In this document: piece by piece, positions 6,201-7,617 of the stretch | Layout of the letters: every line of letters begins with the position of its first letter | Position numbering within the stretch: the stretch's first letter is position 1 | NCBI GenBank assembly: GCA_030640905.1 | Contig: DAOWIM010000206.1 | Span: 1 to 7,617 of the forward strand | Direction of reading: 5' to 3' | DNA: 7,617 nucleotides | Origin: a bacterium | GTDB lineage: Bacteria; Zixibacteria; MSB-5A5; GN15; FEB-12 | The notes under the pieces: model-generated | Database searches by the model: none | What the model was told of the DNA's origin: nothing | The model's input: only the letters and a program-made list of their open reading frames with translations | Made by a program: the position numbers and the translations under genes

Positions 6201-7467
6201 CAAAATTGCAATCGTAGCAGAGAGTAGGATCAGCAATTACTTTCACCCACACTTGCGCCATATCGCCGAAGCCGGTATCGGTATAACTAACACAACTCCA
6301 GGTGATGTAGCCGGTGTCCGCTGCTACTTGAGCCCAGAGATACTCCCCTGTGTCGGCAACGGCAGAGTCAATCCAGAAGTTAGCTGTCAGGAAGAGCTCC
6401 GGCATATCAGGTGGTGTCGAACCCTGTGTACCGGATGTGTAGATCATATCAAGGGTATCATTAATCGGATTGATGTATACATTACCAGACCAACTTGTCG
6501 GGTCGGGCGCGAGAGCTTCCAAGCCGGCATGGTGTGCCAAATAGAAATACCATCCGAATGGGGCGGCGAAGTTGCTCTCGCGCAGGTAAATCGGTACACT
6601 CACCGTTCCTCCAAGAACGGCGGAGTCAACCAACTGCGGCATTTCCTCACAGCTACAGTCCACGGCCGAGGGGCCGCCCTGATAAAGCGTATCTATGAGA
6701 TAATCAATGTCCGCCATATTGATCAGGCAATCACCATTAGGATCGCCATTCTGAAGGGGAACCGGTGGCTGATCGTGATTCACAAGCGTACCGATAAGGA
6801 ACGTTATGTCGCCAATGGTAATGCTGCCACTGTTGTTAGCGTCGCCCGGAAAGGTCCCTTCGCATGATGTTGGAAGCTCGGGCGTGCCATCGATGCCAAT
6901 AACCGAAATAACCGCTTCGGGATCATACATCGTCTGATAGCCATCGTTCTTGACCGGAGTGTAAGCATTATTCGGTTCACCGAAAGCATAGAAGAAATTA
7001 TAGTAACTGATATCCGGGTTATCGGTGACTTCAATCAGAAAGCCTTCACCGATTCCAATACACTCATCGGTTGAAAACATCAGCTCGAAGACGGCATCGT
7101 CAGCAAAGACAGCGTTGTCGATTCCATATATCTGAACATTTATCCAGATAGCTGTGCTATCGCTGTAGTCATCGGTGGTCAGGCTTGTATACCCGGTATA
7201 CAATGGGTTGATGGAATAGGTAACATTGCCTGTTGTGTGGATTTTGAAGGTCGCCTCTATCTGGGTGACCTGTAATGAATTTGAGTTGACCTTGAATGTG
7301 TGGGTGGACTGACCAGCGTGGCTGGTAGAGTCATCCATGACGATGTAACTGCATGCGCCACAATACGTGCTGAGCGCCTCCTGCCCCCCCGACTCTTTTT
7401 GAGCAAGAGCATTGGAGCAGATCAGCAGTAGTAAAACGCAACATCCTAAGATAATTCTCGCGGACAT
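292..7467 (-). CDS. Giant secreted multidomain repeat protein with dockerin-like and cohesin-like modules and a T9SS-type C-terminal sorting domain
   Basis: The product has 2391 residues. Domain order: Sec signal peptide (1-22); five tandem units (36-1816); a degenerate sandwich-like region (1817-1978); a globular domain opening with GCPMLYSWDGQRF (1979-2300); and a FlgD-Ig/T9SS sorting domain (2302-2391) with YPNPFNPTT at 2308-2316. The start is fixed by an AGGAGG seven bases upstream and by the signal peptide directly after the ATG. Units 1-3 contain an A module, a double F-hand dockerin-like segment and a B module; units 4-5 lack the dockerin. The mature chain is rich in Asp, Ser, Thr and Tyr, poor in Lys and Arg, and has 34 cysteines, consistent with an extracytoplasmic, calcium-binding, disulfide-bonded protein. 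No catalytic domain or internal membrane segment is visible. Family knowledge: such tails direct export across the outer membrane by type IX secretion. Inferred role: surface adhesin, scaffold or structural polymer. The gene stands alone here and ends at its own terminator. The substrate or binding partner is unknown. Confidence 0.96.
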   Translation of the reverse strand: MSARIILGCCVLLLLICSNALAQKESGGQEALSTYCGACSYIVMDDSTSHAGQSTHTFKVNSNSLQVTQIEATFKIHTTGNVTYSINPLYTGYTSLTTDDYSDSTAIWINVQIYGIDNAVFADDAVFELMFSTDECIGIGEGFLIEVTDNPDISYYNFFYAFGEPNNAYTPVKNDGYQTMYDPEAVISVIGIDGTPELPTSCEGTFPGDANNSGSITIGDITFLIGTLVNHDQPPVPLQNGDPNGDCLINMADIDYLIDTLYQGGPSAVDCSCEEMPQLVDSAVLGGTVSVPIYLRESNFAAPFGWYFYLAHHAGLEALAPDPTSWSGNVYINPINDTLDMIYTSGTQGSTPPDMPELFLTANFWIDSAVADTGEYLWAQVAADTGYITWSCVSYTDTGFGDMAQVWVKVIADPTLCYDCNFEIGNDRIYYDVDTAGLKKSTQSFSFNSDGQQVAEIEVSLKVNSSEQVDFAIVSAYGAPTDTVTYSAGDAFWINLKWTGLSDVFTGQAFFDLELYTAECLSTTDTIHVEIIGNPAQAFSNRFKAVGGSIYQDLGALGAGYITMYDPVLVVSALGYEEPLEPDGIYSSPLPGDVDNDGSINISDVTYLTSFFFHDGPPPEPLQRGDVNGDCFVDINDYDYLVASIYQGGPDPVDSSCAVMPQLLDSNVVGGEVEVPIYLRDVNFDYGDQSVFVLKIDPRLDVIDYIPTSLLPDPMVFPDDTSVTVLYLNGMIDHTETLPAVIGTVILRLSPGQTTEGRFYPVGIDGPYFFTGCDDYVGSGDGDIATAWVKATFDSTICYDCLYALADDSVFYDVDAAGLRQSDHLFSFDSDSQQVAEIEVTLRVATTETVEYSIVNVGHGSPTESTSSDSTGYWINLVWTNVGGTVFAGDSLFGLTLKTAECLASGESIAIEIAENTALGYINTLKRTGDAYYQDVIVYDPGSFTMLPPALNMSLMTYEENPTPPETCEGTYPGDANSDGHIDIADHLYLLSFLNGYNLFKAPDPFQNGDANGDCLVDTNDVKYLIAFIFTGGPPPVPCSCDETKQILDSALVGETVSVPVYLRDINFDYRNGCDFTIKFDPALTYDTITTTSFAAGITAPTETDTTLVFHLGSNLIDHPPVDSLPAELLSIHFTLPTGQSNSGRFFPVVIDGDYVFIGCEDYADTGNGDRAQTWVKARWDYTAYCPHCDFDISDDSVYHEVDTLGLRQSDHYVTLNSDGQEVTEIEVSVQLNTAATVDFLATSTGFGVPTTSSHTDGVSTWLNFTLSGLGGAIFADDTLFHLTVLTDACVAPGDSITYDFVDLPAQGFENTFKEDSTNYVKSVVRRFAGYEILRESALEISLLGTGQSSGQIIDSSYGSTPLSVPIYVDDINFDYGFYGVWVKWDVGLVFDSVAFTTYSAESSVFPELVSQVTDSILIYDNNFDFMRQHSEVLPEELASVWFSIDTMITSPADVFRVYLNDEPVFFGCSDYGDTSLNIDDHVYLLYSDSNIVVDAAIALTDDSVHYDGGYGWVDFYNTFSFDSDSRPVETIEATFKIHSESVYFARVDGDTTFSGHSVTVTKTEEAPYYWVNVEISDLNGEVFAGEPLFTVMARTSECRAAYDSIQIEFDGYPSLGYTNHFVDSAGVTKSFLPIHQHDGYLWFLEANAAITLLPVGAIGGDLLDSSYVGGVVSVPVYFDTIDFDYTSGFSFDLAFDPALEFHSIGHTPYSQGPINEAVESNVTDSTLTISAAYSMYDGMRHPTESHAVLCDVNFTFDPTLAEPDTEYEVRLVGDYIFSACSSLQDGDTAVSESAYYKTVKEVAGYKFGTLSVGVGSTETYKLYFYMKNTAPIATDIASDSVVFARFAFDSTSLTYSHYAGISTGYPYGNDTLFWMMETFAGDTTVAEESHIVQSEMIDASYDWVKIGYFLINIGSTAGIDPVNFVSIVDTLHTQYMKDNFAVFKYTGDTVRYVDSVTSDSTYYGDLELVAGSISVTEGGDPPAGCPMLYSWDGQRFVMEDFILTQSDGNLDPIPSDDYYPIEGGTVDEDGMIRLRISEFENEITYLDQVELISVDYPMTSKVGISNKGKVYTYRQSYTPIACVDEAGNDLLPLLSGNDDSWFEAYGPGSMTVTYNNPSFGKDATGFALEFGDEGGTIKKGSSNDPATDDESPIASVAAEIEDVDGNWHSLGVIPPRKYLSENCTFFFDDGIAVLGSTFRVHISWEQSFRADIQELCVDDGSLTMQRLLAPRQADHTVAGRITRDLSATDQEIVTLKPGQDIDLKFLAPERFAGENYARKYFIKTHGFFRTVTSSDLLPDRYELDHNYPNPFNPTTNIGFSVPVAGKIHLAVYNVLGQEVRTLVDGTVEAGRHQVLWHGDTNAGKRAASGVYFYRLRAQGFEQSRKMTLLK
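295..564 (-). other. T9SS type A / FlgD-Ig-like C-terminal sorting domain (residues 2302-2391)
   Basis: It begins YELDHNYPNPFNPTTNIGF, continues with VAGKIHLAVYNVLGQEVRTL and GRHQVLWHGD, and ends in SGVYFYRLRAQGFEQSRKM and TLLK. These are the standard landmarks of the Por secretion tail: the YPNPFNP motif, the VYNxLGQxV strand, the W-D/H-G turn and the SGVYFYRL strand. Family knowledge: the domain is recognised by type IX secretion machinery, which cleaves it and anchors or releases the cargo. Whether this organism has a full type IX system cannot be seen here. Confidence 0.93.
568..1533 (-). other. Globular domain with GCPxLYxWDG opening (residues 1979-2300)
   Basis: This domain of about 320 residues is unlike the repeats. 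It opens with AGCPMLYSWDGQRFVMEDF (1984-2002) and an acidic DDYYPI stretch, then IRLRISEFENEITYLDQVEL (2033-2052) followed by ISVDYP. C1986, C2083, C2184 and C2217 are its cysteines. From memory, similar Cys-Pro...WDG openings followed by a D-x-V-x-L strand sit just before sorting tails in large secreted proteins of uncultured FCB bacteria. I cannot assign a named family or function. It is the least repeat-like part of the protein and might hold the specific activity. Confidence 0.6.
1534..2019 (-). other. Degenerate sandwich-like region after the repeats (residues 1817-1978)
   Basis: This cysteine-free stretch includes VFARFAFDSTSLTYSHY (1843-1859), which resembles the FTIKFDPALTYD strand pair of the B modules. 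It also has alternating hydrophobic segments and many Asp, Ser, Thr and Tyr residues. It may be a sixth, decayed B-type module that has lost the VSVPVY and GCxDY landmarks. No known family is recognised, and the boundaries are approximate. Confidence 0.5.
2020..2982 (-). repeat. Tandem unit 5: A and B modules without dockerin and without CxxC (residues 1496-1816)
   Basis: A5 (1496-1660) starts AAIALTDDSVHYD, so the CxxC found in units 1-4 is gone. FSFDSDSRPVETIEATFKIH and TSEC (C1599) remain. B5 (1661-1816) has LLDSSYVGGVVSVPVYFD, IDFDY, FDLAFDPALEF, C1751, and SAC (C1781) with the loop QDGD. The absence of a dockerin and the loss of CxxC make this the most reduced unit. The exact end of B5 is uncertain. 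Confidence 0.78.
2983..3912 (-). repeat. Tandem unit 4: A and B modules without dockerin (residues 1186-1495)
   Basis: A4 (1186-1351) opens with CPHC (C1186, C1189), then SVYHEVDTLGLRQSDH, LNSDGQEVTEIEV (1216-1228), and TDAC (C1290). It passes to B4 through a short TGQSSG linker where units 1-3 carry about 70 residues of dockerin. B4 (1352-1495) has IIDSSYGSTPLSVPIY, DINFDYG and GCSDY (C1469), then GDTSLNIDDHVYLL in place of the usual acidic loop plus WVK. Confidence 0.82.
3913..5076 (-). repeat. Tandem unit 3: A module, dockerin-like, B module (residues 798-1185)
   Basis: A3 (798-967) opens with CYDC (C798, C801), then VFYDVDAAGLRQSDH, FSFDSDSQQVAEIEV (826-840), and TAEC (C902). The dockerin-like segment is 968-1041. 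B3 (1042-1185) has LDSALVGETVSVPVYLRD, INFDY and FTIKFDPALTYD, a good match to the opening strands of cohesin or carbohydrate-binding Ig-like domains, and ends with GCEDY (C1160), DTGNGD and TWVKA. C1074 is an extra cysteine in this copy. The unit is 388 residues, slightly longer than units 1-2. Confidence 0.86.
4345..4566 (-). other. Dockerin-like double F-hand 3 (residues 968-1041)
   Basis: The first loop is GDANSDGHIDIAD (D975, N977, D979, D986) and the second is GDANGDCLVDTND (D1010, N1012, D1014, D1021), with helices LYLLSFL and VKYLIAFIF. It keeps all four cysteines (C968, C1015, C1039, C1041), as in copy 1. The segment between the loops is several residues longer than in copies 1 and 2. 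This is the last dockerin-like copy; units 4 and 5 have none. Confidence 0.87.
5077..6219 (-). repeat. Tandem unit 2: A module, dockerin-like, B module (residues 417-797)
   Basis: A2 (417-590) opens with CYDC (C417, C420) and has FSFNSDGQQVAEIEV (445-459) and the TAEC cysteine C520. The dockerin-like segment is 591-657. B2 (658-797) begins QLLDSNVVGGEVEVPIYLR, carries VNFDY, and ends with GCDDY (C773), the acidic loop SGDGD and AWVKA. The unit has the same length as unit 1 (381 residues) and aligns with it without net insertion, which points to duplication of the whole three-domain block. Confidence 0.86.
5497..5697 (-). other. Dockerin-like double F-hand 2 (residues 591-657)
   Basis: The first loop, GDVDNDGSINISD (D593, D595, D597, D604), is closest to the dockerin consensus. 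The second is GDVNGDCFVDIND (D626, N628, D630, D637). Helices VTYLTSFFF and YDYLVASIY follow. This copy keeps C631 and C657 but lacks counterparts of C202 and C271 of copy 1 (SSC replaces CSC, and the leading CEGT is missing). It therefore has lost two cysteines together. Confidence 0.88.
6220..7362 (-). repeat. Tandem unit 1: A module, dockerin-like, B module (residues 36-416)
   Basis: A1 (36-201) opens with CGAC (C36, C39), carries the shared signature VNSNSLQVTQIEA (60-72), VFADDAVFELMFSTDEC (120-136), and ends near MYDPEAVISVIG. The dockerin-like segment is 202-273. B1 (274-416) begins LVDSAVLGGTVSVPIYLR and ends at SC-x-x-Y (C392) plus the acidic loop DTGFGD and VWVK. B1 is the most divergent B copy: the INFDY motif seen in B2-B5 is replaced by SNFAAP. 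The A fold is not recognised; alternating hydrophobic patterns suggest a beta sandwich. The repeat spacing to unit 2 is exactly 381 residues (1143 bp). Confidence 0.85.
6649..6864 (-). other. Dockerin-like double F-hand 1 (residues 202-273)
   Basis: It has two calcium-loop motifs. The first is GDANNSGSITIGD, with D209, N211, S213 and D220 at ligand-type positions. The second is GDPNGDCLINMAD, with D242, N244, D246 and D253. Each is followed by a Leu/Ile-rich helix (ITFLIGTL and IDYLIDTL), as in type I dockerins. Cysteines C202, C247, C271 and C273 are additional to the usual dockerin pattern. Family knowledge: dockerins bind cohesins calcium-dependently. Here the domain is internal and not attached to an enzyme, so a generic calcium-stabilised spacer is the alternative reading. 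Confidence 0.85.
7402..7467 (-). other. Sec signal peptide coding segment (residues 1-22)
   Basis: Residues 1-22 have one early Arg (R4), a hydrophobic core of Ile, Leu, Cys and Val (5-16), and an A-L-A cleavage motif at 20-22, so the mature chain should begin at Q23. Cys17 does not make a lipobox, because Ile sits at the -1 position where Gly, Ala or Ser is needed. Signal peptidase I processing is therefore more likely than lipidation. Agreement with the C-terminal sorting domain supports a two-step export route: Sec across the inner membrane, then an outer-membrane system. Confidence 0.88.
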
Positions 7468-7474
7468 GGCGATT

Positions 7475-7480
7475 CCTCCT
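7475..7480 (-). promoter_or_regulatory. Shine-Dalgarno site of the giant gene
   Basis: Read on the minus strand this is AGGAGG, followed by a 7-base spacer (AATCGCC) and the ATG. It is a full consensus anti-16S match at good spacing and it decides the start codon. It implies efficient translation of a very long message. Confidence 0.92.
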
Positions 7481-7617
7481 GTTAGGATTGAGAATTCATC
7501 AACTGAGTTACTTTGATAGATCGTAAATTGTTAGAACAGCCACCCGGCGTATGGAACTTTGTAATTTTAGCTTACGTACCCAACCTCGTCCGCATGGCCC
7601 TCAATCTGGTATCACCC
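7481..7617. other. 5' flank of the giant gene, promoter not assignable
   Basis: This stretch should hold the minus-strand promoter and leader. I found no convincing -35/-10 pair at 16-18 bp spacing. AT-rich blocks at 7503-7532 and 7556-7574 are the likeliest places. A short minus-strand frame is open from the window edge to a TAA at 7572-7574 and could be the tail of an upstream gene, but it is too short to judge. Confidence 0.4.

Noticed and set aside
6112..6867. Plus-strand open frame of 251 codons opposite units 1-2
   Set aside because: Antisense to the repeat array, with no ribosome site and no recognisable domain. Similar antisense frames recur opposite the other units (for example 4891-5388 and 2851-3270), as expected when a tandem-repeat gene casts repeated shadows.
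2020..7362. Cellulosome scaffoldin or enzyme
   Set aside because: No glycoside hydrolase or other catalytic domain is visible, and the F-hand segments are internal and duplicated. Dockerin-like repeats of this style also occur widely in non-cellulolytic FCB bacteria.
7402..7467. Lipoprotein signal (Cys17 in the N-terminal region)
   Set aside because: The residue before Cys17 is Ile, which does not fit a lipobox, while an A-L-A signal peptidase I site lies at 20-22.
7572..7617. Minus-strand frame from the right edge to TAA at 7572, possibly the end of an upstream gene; also a plus-strand ATG at 7594 running off the window
   Set aside because: Both are under 20 codons inside the window and neither has supporting signals. 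The plus-strand ATG has no Shine-Dalgarno sequence. More flanking sequence would decide.

Overview
The window is dominated by one very large gene on the minus strand (7467 down to 292, 2391 codons). It encodes a secreted, modular, acidic, repeat-rich surface protein. The gene is complete: it has a strong AGGAGG ribosome binding site, a Sec signal peptide, a C-terminal sorting domain of the T9SS type A / FlgD-Ig kind, and a textbook intrinsic terminator 20 bp after the stop codon. Nothing else in the window can be supported as a gene. The plus-strand open frames opposite it are shadows.

Organism: a YPNPFNPTT-type C-terminal tail combined with dockerin-like F-hand repeats in one giant protein is typical of the FCB group of bacteria and its uncultured relatives, such as candidate phylum Zixibacteria and neighbouring lineages. 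Zixibacteria is the best guess from protein style. It is an inference, because no phylogenetic marker gene is present.

Layout, read along the gene (right to left): 5' flank without an assignable promoter (7481-7617); RBS (7475-7480); signal peptide (7402-7467); five tandem units (2020-7362). Units 1-3 each have the order A module, dockerin-like double F-hand, B module. They recur with a spacing of 381, 381 and 388 residues. Units 4-5 have only A and B, having lost or never gained the dockerin. A modules carry a CxxC near the start (absent in unit 5) and a conserved TxEC cysteine. B modules have the look of a cohesin or carbohydrate-binding Ig-like beta sandwich. Then follow a probable degenerate sixth sandwich (1534-2019), a globular domain opening with a GCPxLYxWDG motif (568-1533), and the sorting domain (295-564). 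The terminator is at 237-271. The left edge (1-236) is intergenic, with a GC-rich inverted repeat that may belong to a dispersed element.

The most interesting content is inside the protein. Dockerin-like and cohesin-like modules alternate in a single polypeptide, which raises the possibility of self-assembly. The cysteine pattern lets specific disulfides be predicted by comparing repeat copies. A 24-bp stretch of unit 1 and unit 5 is almost identical, which hints at conversion or shuffling between repeats. No catalytic domain is recognisable, so a structural, adhesive or scaffold role is the cautious reading.
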